Source: Nocardioides baekrokdamisoli
GTDB taxonomy: Bacteria; Actinomycetota; Actinomycetes; Propionibacteriales; Nocardioidaceae
Length of the DNA: 64,000 nt
Assembly (NCBI RefSeq): GCF_003945325.1
Contig: NZ_AP019307.1
Location: 2,294,001 to 2,358,000, forward strand
Direction of reading: 5' to 3'
Position 1 is the first letter of the stretch; every line of letters begins with the position of its first letter. The notes beneath the pieces were generated by a model that searched no databases, was not told the DNA's origin, and was given only the letters and a program-made list of their open reading frames with translations. This document shows positions 18,285-26,014 of the stretch, one piece after another. A program made the position numbers and the translations under genes.

Positions 18285-19439
18285 GTGACGGATCCCGACG
18301 CATCCCTGGCCTTCGAAACCCGCGCGATCCACGCCGGATACGACCCGGACCCGACGACCGGCGCCGTCATTCCGCCGATCTACGCGACGAGTACGTACAA
18401 GCAGGACGGCGTCGGCGGGTTGCGCAACGGGTACGAGTACAGCCGCTCGGCCAACCCGACCCGGACGGCGCTCGAAGGAGCCCTCGCGGCACTCGAAGGC
18501 GGCGCGCACGGCCTGGCCTTCGCCAGTGGTCTGGCCGCGGAGGATGCGATCCTGCGCGCGCTACTGCGGCCGGGCGACCACCTCGTCTTCCCCAACGACG
18601 CGTACGGCGGCACCTTCCGCCTGGTCGACAAGGTCTTCAAGCCATGGGGGCTGGCGTACACGCCTGTCCCGGTGACCGATCTGGCCGCGATCGAGGCCGC
18701 GATCACCCCGGCCACGAAGCTGATCTGGCTGGAGACGCCGACCAATCCGCTTCTCAACGTCGCAGACATCGCGGCTGTCGCGGCGTTGGCGAAGTCGCAC
18801 GGCGTACTCGTCGTCGTCGACAACACCTTTGCCTCGCCCTATTTGCAACAGCCGCTGTCGCTGGGCGCCGACATCGTGGTCCACTCGACGACCAAATACC
18901 TCGGTGGTCACTCCGACGTGGTGGGTGGCGCCGTCGTCACCGACTCCGACGACCTTGCCGAGAAGGTGCGGTTCCACCAGAACGCATCAGGGGGAGTCCC
19001 TGGTCCGTTCGACTCGTTCCTGACCCACCGCGGTCTCAAGACCCTGGCTGTACGCATGGACCGGCACTGCGACAACGCCGAAGCGATCGCGGCGCATCTG
19101 TCGACGCATCCAGCCGTGTCCCAGGTGATCTATCCGGGTCTGGCGTCGCACTCCTCGCACGAGGTCGCAGCCCGCCAGATGCGTCGCTTCGGCGGCATGA
19201 TCTCGGTCCGCCTCAGGGGTGGGGAGCCAGCTGCGCTGGATGCCGTGGCCCGGGCGAAGATCTTCACCCTCGCCGAGTCGCTCGGAGGAGTCGAATCCCT
19301 CATCGAGCACCCGGCCCGGATGACGCACGCATCAGTCGCCGGCACCGACCTCGAGGTCCCGGCCGACCTCATCCGGCTCTCGGTCGGCATCGAGAACGTG
19401 GCCGACCTGATCGCCGACCTGGACCAGGCGCTCGCCTGA
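18285..19439 (+). CDS. metB: Cystathionine gamma-synthase (or gamma-lyase)
   Basis: This is a PLP fold-I Cys/Met metabolism enzyme, 384 residues. It contains YSRSANPTRTALE, the PLP-contact EDAILRALLRPGDHLV with NDAYGGT, and the Schiff-base lysine in STTKYLGGHSD (K204). SLGGVESLIEHPARMTH near the end is typical of cystathionine gamma-synthase/lyase. Synthase and lyase cannot be told apart safely by sequence; gamma-synthase is favoured by synteny with Rv1079 and by cbs nearby. A long inverted repeat follows. Confidence 0.93.
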   Translation: MTDPDASLAFETRAIHAGYDPDPTTGAVIPPIYATSTYKQDGVGGLRNGYEYSRSANPTRTALEGALAALEGGAHGLAFASGLAAEDAILRALLRPGDHLVFPNDAYGGTFRLVDKVFKPWGLAYTPVPVTDLAAIEAAITPATKLIWLETPTNPLLNVADIAAVAALAKSHGVLVVVDNTFASPYLQQPLSLGADIVVHSTTKYLGGHSDVVGGAVVTDSDDLAEKVRFHQNASGGVPGPFDSFLTHRGLKTLAVRMDRHCDNAEAIAAHLSTHPAVSQVIYPGLASHSSHEVAARQMRRFGGMISVRLRGGEPAALDAVARAKIFTLAESLGGVESLIEHPARMTHASVAGTDLEVPADLIRLSVGIENVADLIADLDQALA

Positions 19440-19444
19440 GGGAC

Positions 19445-19566
19445 CCCAGCCGGAGACACCCCCGAAAATCTGACAGACATGTCTGTCAGATTGAGTTGTG
19501 CCTCGCTGGGGCGACAGAGGATTGACAGACATGTCTGTCAGATTTTCGGGGGTGTCTCCGGCTGGG
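19445..19566. repeat. 44-bp perfect inverted repeat with nested palindromes
   Basis: Bases 19445-19488 are perfectly complementary to 19523-19566, separated by a 34-bp spacer. Each arm also contains the 18-bp perfect palindrome TGACAGACATGTCTGTCA (19471-19488 and 19523-19540); in the left arm it extends to 26 bp (19467-19492). The element fills the gap between the convergent metB and rimK-like genes. It may be a bidirectional terminator, but the repeated palindrome looks more like a protein-binding dyad or a small mobile repeat. Confidence 0.85.
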
Positions 19567-19591
19567 CCTCGCAGCCCACGCCAACGGCAGG

Positions 19592-20782
19592 TCAGGACTC
19601 GAGGATCGGAGTCTTCGGGAGCTTGCGTACGCGCTTCGCGCGCGTGCGCCTGTCGGGGATCATCGACCGCATCTCCTCGAGCTTGCCCCAGCACAGCAGT
19701 CGGTCCTCGGCCTCGAGGACGTGCCGCGCGGCCGGGTTCGGGATGACGAGGGAGCCGCGGTGCAGCGTCAGGACGGTGATGTCGCGTTCGCGCAGGCCGG
19801 AGTCGCCCAGGCTCTTGCCGACCAGTGAGGCGTCTCCACGCACCACGAGTTCGGCGATGCCGTACCCGGTGGAGACGGACAGTCGCTCGCGTACGTCGAT
19901 CTGCGGAAACGCGACCTGATTGGCCATGTGATCGATGATTGCCCCGGCGACGTCGAGCTTCGTGGCGAACTCGATGCCCTGCAGGCCTGGGGAGGAGTTG
20001 ACCTCCATCACCAACGGGCCGTCAGTGCCTTCGAGCATGTCGACGCCGGCCACCTTGAGGCCCATGATCTGAGCCGCGCGGATCGCGACTCGCTGGTACT
20101 CCTCGGTGAGCTCGACCGGCTCGACCAGTCCGCCGCGGTGCACGTTGGAGCGGAACTCATCGCCCTGAGCTGATCGCCGCATCGCCGCGACCACGCGGTC
20201 GCCGACGACCAGGGCGCGGATGTCGCGGCCCTTGCTCTCCTTCACGAATGACTGGATCAGCACGTTCTGCTTGGTGGACTGCAACGTCTCGATGATCGCC
20301 TCGGCGACCTTTACCGACGGCGCGAGGATGACGCCGATGCCCTGCGTACCCTCCAGCAACTTGATGACGACCGGAGCGCCGCCGACGCGCTGGATCGCAG
20401 GCACCACGTCGGCGCGGTCGCGTACGAAGGTCGTCGCGGGCATGCCGATGCCGTGGCGGGACAGGATCTGCGAAGCGCGGAGCTTGTCGCGGGAGTTGGC
20501 GATGCCGTTCGCTGTGTTGGGCGTGTAGACGTCCATCTGCTCGAACTGGCGTACGACCGCGGTGCCGAAGTAGGTGATCGAGTTCCCGATGCGCGGAATG
20601 ATCGCGTCGTAGTGCGACAACTGCTTCCCGCGGAACGTCAGATCGGGCTCGGGCCCCGACAGGTCGATGCCGAAACGCAGGGTGTTGAGCACCTTGACGT
20701 CGTGTCCCCGATCGAGCGCCGCGCTGCGGAGTCGTTGGGTGCTGTAGCAGCGCGGAGCGCGCGACAAGATGGCGAGTTTCAA
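19592..20782 (-). CDS. RimK-type ATP-grasp ligase with C-terminal RCK_C (TrkA-C) domain
   Basis: RimK-like ATP-grasp enzymes add amino acids, classically glutamate, to peptides or small acceptors. The 396-residue protein has a RimK N-domain (KLAILSRAPRCYSTQRL) and ATP-grasp blocks PVVIKLLEGTQGIGV, FVKESKGRDIRALVVGD, MEVNSSPGLQGIE. A C-terminal TrkA-C/RCK_C domain covers about residues 310-380 (ELVVRGDASLVGKSLGDSGLRERDITVLTL...). RCK_C usually senses small ligands, so the ligase may be allosterically gated. TTG 20782 is chosen because GAGG lies 5 nt upstream and the fold starts here. It is divergent from a retropepsin-like protease and an AstE-like gene. Confidence 0.88.
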   Translation of the reverse strand: MKLAILSRAPRCYSTQRLRSAALDRGHDVKVLNTLRFGIDLSGPEPDLTFRGKQLSHYDAIIPRIGNSITYFGTAVVRQFEQMDVYTPNTANGIANSRDKLRASQILSRHGIGMPATTFVRDRADVVPAIQRVGGAPVVIKLLEGTQGIGVILAPSVKVAEAIIETLQSTKQNVLIQSFVKESKGRDIRALVVGDRVVAAMRRSAQGDEFRSNVHRGGLVEPVELTEEYQRVAIRAAQIMGLKVAGVDMLEGTDGPLVMEVNSSPGLQGIEFATKLDVAGAIIDHMANQVAFPQIDVRERLSVSTGYGIAELVVRGDASLVGKSLGDSGLRERDITVLTLHRGSLVIPNPAARHVLEAEDRLLCWGKLEEMRSMIPDRRTRAKRVRKLPKTPILES

Positions 20783-20815
20783 GAGTGCCTCAGGGAAGGA
20801 ATGGCATGTGCCTGA

Positions 20816-21322
20816 TTGGATGTGCGTGTGTCGGCACTCCATTCAACCACCCCCGGCAGGCTGGTCGTGGGGTGGCGCGAATGGGTCGGACTGCCCCAGA
20901 TTCCAGTCCCGTGGATGAAGGCCAAGATCGACACCGGTGCCCGTACCTCAGCCCTGCACGCGTTCGGTATCGAGCCTTTCGAGCGTGATGGTGCCCCGTG
21001 GGTTCGGTTCAGCGTGCACCCGTGGCAGCGCAGCGCCCTGGACACCACCGGCGTCGAACGACCGGTGCATGACGTCCGGCACGTACGCAGTTCGTCGGGC
21101 CACGCACAGGAGCGGTACGTGGTCCTGCTGGACCTCCGCATCCTGGACCAGGTCGTGACCGCCGAGGTCACCCTCACCCATCGTGACGCGATGGGTTTCC
21201 GGATGCTGATCGGTCGCGAAGCCCTGCGTGGGCGGTTCGTGGTCGACTCGGCCAGGTCGTACCGCGGCGGTCGCCCCGAGCAGGAGACCCGCGACCGGAA
21301 CAGGGGGAGACATGGGGCGTGA
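20816..21322 (+). CDS. RimK-associated retropepsin-like protease (ATP-dependent zinc protease family)
   Basis: This roughly 168-residue protein belongs to the family often labelled ATP-dependent zinc protease but with an aspartic-protease signature: WREWVGLPQIPVPWMKAKID then DTGARTSALHA (Asp of DTGA), and a later GREALRGRFVVD. It typically clusters with RimK ligases, and the two genes here are 33 bp apart and divergent. The exact start is unclear: TTG 20816, GTG 20822 or GTG 20828 are in frame, none with a clear ribosome site. Its end overlaps the next gene by 11 bp. Confidence 0.83.
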   Translation: MDVRVSALHSTTPGRLVVGWREWVGLPQIPVPWMKAKIDTGARTSALHAFGIEPFERDGAPWVRFSVHPWQRSALDTTGVERPVHDVRHVRSSSGHAQERYVVLLDLRILDQVVTAEVTLTHRDAMGFRMLIGREALRGRFVVDSARSYRGGRPEQETRDRNRGRHGA

Positions 21323-22277
21323 GTCGTTCGCGATCGGGCAGGTCCGCGTACGCCCCGGCTCCCGGAAGGACGTCGAGCTCCCGATCACTCGCCTCGTCAC
21401 CGGCGGCGACGTCAGCCTCCCGGTCCAGATCGTCCACGGGAAGTACGACGGCCCGACGATCTGGGTAAGCGCCGCGATCCACGGCGAGGAGGTCATGGGA
21501 GTCGAGGTCGTACGCCGCCTGCTCGCCACCCTCAACCCCAAGCATCTGCACGGCACGCTGATGGCCGTGCCTGTCGTCAACGTCCTCGGCTTCATGACCG
21601 GCGACCGGTACCTGCCCGACCGGCGTGACCTCAACCGCGCCTTCCCCGGATCGCCTCGGGGCTCACTCGCCAGTCGCATCGCGCACCTCTTCATGGAGGA
21701 GGTCGTGTCCAAGTGCGAACTCGGCATCGACCTGCACACTGCCGCCGACCGTCGAGCCAACCTGCCGCAGTTGCGCGGTGACCTGGACGACCCGCGGACG
21801 TACGGACTCGCGAAGGTCTTCGGAGCCCCGGTGATGCTGCACGCCAAACTCCGTGATGGCTCGTTGCGGCAGGCCGCGACCGAGGCCGGCTCGATGGTGC
21901 TGCTGTACGAATCGGGCGAGGCGATGCGCTTCGACGAGCTCTCGATCGGCACCGGTGTGGCGGGGATCCGCCGGGTGATGGCGCACCTCGGAATGATCGA
22001 GGAGGTCGTCGAGCAACCGGCCGCACCGACCCTGGAGTCGCGTGAGAGCAACTGGATCCGGGCTCGTGGGACAGGCATCTTCCAGCTCGAGTGCGAGTTG
22101 GGGGACATGGTGGAATCCGGACGTCGTCTGGGGCGTACGTCCGACACCTTCGGGCGTGGTGGGCGACTCGTACGCGCCGATCGGGACGGGATCGTGATCG
22201 GTCTGACCCGGGCGCCGATCGTCAACGCCGGCGACGGGCTGGTGCACGTCGCACAGATCACTTCGACGGACGGCTAA
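21312..22277 (+). CDS. AstE/AspA-like succinylglutamate desuccinylase (M14 zinc deacylase)
   Basis: The family removes acyl or amino acid groups from amides with a carboxypeptidase-like zinc site. The 321-residue protein has the zinc ligands His 57 and Glu 60 in AAIHGEEVMG and the third in GIDLHTAADRR, plus DRRDLNRAFPG. A C-terminal beta-barrel contains IFQLECELGDMVESG. ATG 21312 overlaps the protease gene and has an AGGGGGA ribosome site. In the cluster with RimK and the retropepsin-like protease it likely reverses or trims the ligase product; that role is inferred. Confidence 0.87.
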   Translation: MGRESFAIGQVRVRPGSRKDVELPITRLVTGGDVSLPVQIVHGKYDGPTIWVSAAIHGEEVMGVEVVRRLLATLNPKHLHGTLMAVPVVNVLGFMTGDRYLPDRRDLNRAFPGSPRGSLASRIAHLFMEEVVSKCELGIDLHTAADRRANLPQLRGDLDDPRTYGLAKVFGAPVMLHAKLRDGSLRQAATEAGSMVLLYESGEAMRFDELSIGTGVAGIRRVMAHLGMIEEVVEQPAAPTLESRESNWIRARGTGIFQLECELGDMVESGRRLGRTSDTFGRGGRLVRADRDGIVIGLTRAPIVNAGDGLVHVAQITSTDG

Positions 22278-22280
22278 TGT
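22275..22280 (+). promoter_or_regulatory. -10 box (TAATGT), leaderless AI-2E gene
   Basis: TAATGT begins with the TAA stop of the AstE-like gene and ends 7 nt before ATG 22288. This is probably a separate promoter for the downstream exporter gene. Confidence 0.5.
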
Positions 22281-22287
22281 CGGCTCC

Positions 22288-23586
22288 ATGAGCAGTGATG
22301 GTCCCCAGGACCACCAGCCCGAGTCGGTGACGGAGCCTGCGTCCGAGAGCGCGGCGGAGCCGGCTGAGGAGACCCAACGGGGTAGGCGGGAGAACACCGA
22401 ACGCATCGCGCTCCGTGTGCTCAACCAGCTCAACCAGGTCCGCCGCGAACGCGAGCAGGAGTTCGCCCACGCGGCCGACGGGGTCCTCCCGCGTGAGTCC
22501 CGGGACCGCCCGCGGGTGCCGTACGGGATCGACGTGGCTTCGGCGTGGGCCTGGCGGCTGCTCCTGATCGTGGCCGCCGGCTGGGTCCTCGCGAAGGCTC
22601 TCGGGCACCTCCAGGTTGTCGTCATTCCGATCGTGGTGGCACTCCTGATCAGTGCGCTGGTGGTGCCGCTGGTGAACCTGGCCGAGCGCATGCGCGTACC
22701 TCGTAGTGTCGGGGCGCTCCTCGTCGTGCTCGTGGTCGTGGCGATCATCGCTTCGATGCTGACATTCGCTGGCCGCGAGGTCGCTGCGGGCGCGTCGGAT
22801 CTGGCGACTCAGGCCGCCGCAGGCCTGGACAAGCTGCGATCGTGGCTCCAGACCGGGCCGCTGCACCTGACGAACAACCAGATCGACGGCTGGCTCAATT
22901 CGCTGCAGAACGCCCTCGTCCACTGGAGCAAGGACGGCAATCCGGTCGGCAAGGTCACCGCGGTCGGCAGCATCGCGCTGGACGTCGTCGCGGCGATGTT
23001 CATCGTGTTGTTCTCGACGTATTTCTTCCTCGCCGAGGGATCCAGGATCTGGGCCTGGATCGTCCGGCTGGCGCCGCGCTCGGCGCGTACGCGTCTGGAC
23101 AGCAGCGGCAAGGTCGCCTGGATCAGCCTCACCCAGTTCGTACGCGCCACCGTCATCGTGGCCGCGGTGGACGCGATCGGCATCATGATCGGCGCCGCAG
23201 TCCTCGACGTTCCGTTCGTGGCGGCGATCGGTGTCCTGGTCTTCCTCGGCGCCTTCGTGCCGATCCTCGGCGCAACCGTCGCCGGCACGGTTGCGGTCCT
23301 CATCGCATTCGTTGACCACGGCATCGTGACCGCGCTGATCATGCTCGGGTGGGTCGTCGCGGTGCAGCAGCTCGAGGCGCACGGGCTCCAGCCGTTCCTG
23401 CTCGGCCGCTGGGTCAGGGTCCACCCGCTCGCCGTGATCCTGTCCATCGCGACCGGAGTGATCGTCGCTGGGGTCGCGGGAGCACTGGTCGCGGTTCCGC
23501 TGGCGGCCGCGACCAATGCGGTGGCTCTGCACCTCGCCTCGCTTCGCGAGGACACTGACCAGGTGGAACCCGATGCGGCTGTCTGA
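22288..23586 (+). CDS. AI-2E family (PerM-type) membrane exporter
   Basis: AI-2E/PerM proteins are eight-helix membrane proteins proposed to export small molecules. The 432-residue protein has a charged cytoplasmic N-terminus (1-75), paired helices around 85-155 (PIVVALLISALVVPLVN), a long soluble insertion, and then the conserved block FLGAFVPILGATVAGTVAVLIAFVDHG and the C-terminal LVAVPLAAATNAVALHL. The ilvA ATG lies inside its last codons (14-bp overlap), so the two are co-translated. The substrate is unknown. Confidence 0.88.
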   Translation: MSSDGPQDHQPESVTEPASESAAEPAEETQRGRRENTERIALRVLNQLNQVRREREQEFAHAADGVLPRESRDRPRVPYGIDVASAWAWRLLLIVAAGWVLAKALGHLQVVVIPIVVALLISALVVPLVNLAERMRVPRSVGALLVVLVVVAIIASMLTFAGREVAAGASDLATQAAAGLDKLRSWLQTGPLHLTNNQIDGWLNSLQNALVHWSKDGNPVGKVTAVGSIALDVVAAMFIVLFSTYFFLAEGSRIWAWIVRLAPRSARTRLDSSGKVAWISLTQFVRATVIVAAVDAIGIMIGAAVLDVPFVAAIGVLVFLGAFVPILGATVAGTVAVLIAFVDHGIVTALIMLGWVVAVQQLEAHGLQPFLLGRWVRVHPLAVILSIATGVIVAGVAGALVAVPLAAATNAVALHLASLREDTDQVEPDAAV

Positions 23587-24781
23587 CGTACGCGACGCGG
23601 CGGCCCTCCTGGCCGGCATCACCCGGGTCACTCCGGTGGAGACCTCCCGATGGCTCAGCGATCGCGTCGGGTCACCGGTCCTGCTCAAGGCCGAGAACCT
23701 GCAACGGACGGGGTCGTTCAAGTCCCGCGGCGCGTACGTCCGCCTGGCCCGCCTGACCGTCGACGAGCGAGCTCGTGGCGTGGTCGCGGCCAGTGCCGGC
23801 AACCATGCCCAGGGCGTCGCCCTGGCCTCGCATCTTCTCGGGATCCGGGCCACCGTCTTCATGCCGGCGGGCGTCCCGACGCCGAAGGAGCACGCTACCC
23901 GCGGCTACGGCGCTGACGTCGTGCTCCAGGGCGCGGATTTCCAGCAGACGCTGGCAGCTGCCCAGGAGTTCGCAGCCGAGACGGGTGCCGTCTTCATCCA
24001 CCCGTTCGACCACGAGGACGTCATCCTCGGGCAGGGGACCGTGGGGCTGGAGATCCTCGACCAGGTTCCGGACGTACGCACCGTCCTGGTGCCCACCGGT
24101 GGCGGTGGGTTGCTGGCCGGCATCGGGCTCGCGATCAAGGAAACCCGTCCCGAGGTCCGGATCGTCGGTGTGCAGGCGGCCGGTGCGGCCTCGTTCCCCG
24201 CCTCCCTCAACGCAGGCCAGCCGCGTACGCTCCCCAACACCCAGACGATGGCGGACGGCATCGCCGTGGCCCGCCCCGGTGATCTGACCCTGCCGTTGGT
24301 CGAGGACTACGTCGACGACATCGTCACGGTCAGCGAGGAGTCGATCTCGCACGCGCTGCTCCTCACCCTCGAACGGGCCAAGCTCCTCGTCGAGCCGGCC
24401 GGCGCCGTGGGTGTGGCCGCGCTGCTCGACGATCCGAGCGCGTTCGAGGGTCCGGTCGTGGTCGTCCTGAGCGGTGGCAACATCGATCCACGACTGCTGG
24501 CCAAGGTGATCCGGCACGGTCTCGCCGCCGGTGGGCGCTATCTCGGTCTGGACATCACCTTGCGTGACGCGCCCGGTGCTCTGGCCCGACTGCTCCAGGT
24601 GGTCGGCGAGGCCGGCGGCAACGTCCTCGACGTCGGCCACGTGCGTACCAACCCGCTGCTCCTCATCGACGAGGTCGAGGTGCATCTGCAGTTGGAGACC
24701 CGCGGCGAAGCACACGCGGCGTCGGTCGTGGATGCGATCCGGGCGGAGGGCTTCCGGGCGCACCCCGTCGCAGGCGTGTGA
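23573..24781 (+). CDS. ilvA: Threonine ammonia-lyase with C-terminal ACT domain
   Basis: This PLP enzyme converts threonine to 2-oxobutyrate, the first step to isoleucine, and also supplies propionyl units. The 402-residue protein has the Schiff-base lysine in GSFKSRGA (K50), ASAGNHAQGVA as substrate loop, and PTGGGGLLAG binding the PLP phosphate. One ACT domain (about residues 325-402, GLDITLRDAPGALARLLQVV) suggests amino acid feedback, as in the short TdcB/IlvA class. ATG 23573 overlaps the upstream gene; the longer frame lies inside it and is spurious. Confidence 0.95.
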   Translation: MRLSDVRDAAALLAGITRVTPVETSRWLSDRVGSPVLLKAENLQRTGSFKSRGAYVRLARLTVDERARGVVAASAGNHAQGVALASHLLGIRATVFMPAGVPTPKEHATRGYGADVVLQGADFQQTLAAAQEFAAETGAVFIHPFDHEDVILGQGTVGLEILDQVPDVRTVLVPTGGGGLLAGIGLAIKETRPEVRIVGVQAAGAASFPASLNAGQPRTLPNTQTMADGIAVARPGDLTLPLVEDYVDDIVTVSEESISHALLLTLERAKLLVEPAGAVGVAALLDDPSAFEGPVVVVLSGGNIDPRLLAKVIRHGLAAGGRYLGLDITLRDAPGALARLLQVVGEAGGNVLDVGHVRTNPLLLIDEVEVHLQLETRGEAHAASVVDAIRAEGFRAHPVAGV

Positions 24782-24801
24782 CGCTGCCCACCCTGCGTGT
24801 G

Positions 24802-24807
24802 TAGACT
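24802..24807 (+). promoter_or_regulatory. -10 box (TAGACT) of greA
   Basis: TAGACT lies 115 nt before greA in the 140-bp gap after ilvA. It implies a long 5' leader of about 107 nt, unusual here where most genes look leaderless. GreA has its own TAGGAGT ribosome site. Confidence 0.45.
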
Positions 24808-24921
24808 CGACAGACTGACAGTCCGCAGGGCCGTCCATCGAGAGGAGCCCGCCGGACCGACGGGTTGAAGCGCATGTCTGCTTCCCCGATGAATGCCCCC
24901 ATCGCATAGGAGTTACTCACT

Positions 24922-25431
24922 ATGACGCAGTCGACCGACACCCAGGCCACCCACTGGCTCAGCGCGGGAGCGCACGAGGCTTTGACGGCTCAGTTGGCTG
25001 ACATGCGCGGACCGCAGCTCACCAAGATCGTCGCCGAGATCAGCGCCGCGCGCGACGAGGGTGACCTCAAGGAGAACGGTGGCTACCACGCCGCCCGCGA
25101 GGCCCAGGGTCGCCTGGTCGGCGAGGCCGACGCGCTCGAGGTGCTCCTCCGCACCTCTTTCACCGACGCGCCCGTCGCAGACGGTGTCGTCGCGCCTGGT
25201 GTGGTCGTGACCTACAAGTTCGAGGGCGACGACGATGACGAGGCGGAGACCTTCCTCCTCGGTGCGATCGAGATGAAGCCCTTCGCCCACGGTCTCGACG
25301 TCTTCTCCCCGGCGGCTCCGCTGGGTGCGGCCCTGCTGGGCCACACGGCCGGCGACACCGTGTCCTACACCGGCCCGACCGGTCGGGAGATCAAGGTCCA
25401 GATCGTCTCCGCCAAGCCCTTCGAGGACTGA
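24922..25431 (+). CDS. greA: Transcription elongation factor GreA
   Basis: GreA inserts its coiled coil into the RNA polymerase secondary channel and stimulates cleavage of backtracked RNA. The 169-residue protein has the N-terminal coiled coil with the basic/acidic tip EISAARDEGDLKENGGYHAARE (the D and E of the loop are present). The C-terminal FKBP-like domain ends VSYTGPTGREIKVQIV. The length is normal. It ends 1 bp from the convergent DUF4307 gene. Confidence 0.95.
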   Translation: MTQSTDTQATHWLSAGAHEALTAQLADMRGPQLTKIVAEISAARDEGDLKENGGYHAAREAQGRLVGEADALEVLLRTSFTDAPVADGVVAPGVVVTYKFEGDDDDEAETFLLGAIEMKPFAHGLDVFSPAAPLGAALLGHTAGDTVSYTGPTGREIKVQIVSAKPFED

Positions 25432-25432
25432 C

Positions 25433-25828
25433 TCAGCGCGGATTTGATTGGCCCGGCGCTGAGCACCCGGCCCAACTGACGTACACGGCGTGCCGGCTCG
25501 TCCGCATCGTGTAACTGTGGGTGCCGCCGCTCGGCGGGACGATCGTGACCGGTCCACCCACGCTGCTGAAGTCCTTCGCCTGGGCGGTGACCTCGCAGCG
25601 TACGTCGGCCGGGTTCACGTTCTTCCCGAGCGTGACCGTGTACGTGAAGGTGACGGACTTTTCGCCGTTCACGGTCCAGCCGCCGATCGATGAGGTCACC
25701 TTGGCGTCGGCGACCCAGCCGATGGTGACCACGAACCAGACTCCGACAGCCGCGAGCGCGGCTGCGGCGACGATCAGGAGCATTCGCGTACTCACGGATG
25801 AGCGCTGGCCGTAGCGATCTGCCGGCAT
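25433..25828 (-). CDS. DUF4307 single-pass membrane protein
   Basis: This 131-residue protein has a short basic N-terminus, a membrane helix around 18-40 (MLLIVAAAALAAVGVWFVVTIGW), and an extracytoplasmic beta-rich domain with VTFTYTVTLGKN and CEVTAQAKDF. That is the DUF4307 pattern. Two Cys residues (CEVT, GCSAPG) could form a disulfide. It sits between greA and mca exactly as Rv1081c does in M. tuberculosis. The start at ATG 25828 is supported by the family N-terminus; the longer frame crosses the mca gene. Function is unknown. Confidence 0.85.
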   Translation of the reverse strand: MPADRYGQRSSVSTRMLLIVAAAALAAVGVWFVVTIGWVADAKVTSSIGGWTVNGEKSVTFTYTVTLGKNVNPADVRCEVTAQAKDFSSVGGPVTIVPPSGGTHSYTMRTSRHAVYVSWAGCSAPGQSNPR

Positions 25829-25840
25829 CTGAGTCACCGA

Positions 25841-26002
25841 AGTGTCGTGACTTGGAGGATCCTGCACGTTTCGCCCGCCCGGGCGCCCGTCTGACCGCGT
25901 TGTCGTCGGTCGCGATGCCACCGGCATCGCTCCGCTCCTCCGCCTTGTCAGCCACGCACCCGAACGACCGAAGCCGTCCAGGAACCTCCAAGTCACGACA
26001 CT
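25841..26002. repeat. Inverted repeat framing the DUF4307/mca divergent promoters
   Basis: Bases 25841-25863 pair with 25980-26002 (22 of 23 bases). The element fills almost the whole 186-bp space between the divergent genes, so each gene is preceded 12 bp upstream by the same 18-bp motif CCTCCAAGTCACGACACT. The 116-bp interior has no convincing gene. It could be a shared operator duplicated in mirror orientation, or a small mobile repeat. Confidence 0.75.
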
Positions 26003-26007
26003 AGGAT
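26002..26007 (+). promoter_or_regulatory. -10 box (TAGGAT), leaderless mca start
   Basis: TAGGAT starts on the last base of the right inverted-repeat arm and ends 7 nt before ATG 26015. Confidence 0.55.
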
Positions 26008-26014
26008 CGCATCC

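Noticed and set aside
19479..19919. Overlapping ORFs beginning MSVRLS and LTDMSV inside the 44-bp inverted repeat
   Set aside because: They are translations of the repeat itself and of DNA antisense to the rimK-like gene; no ribosome site or protein family.
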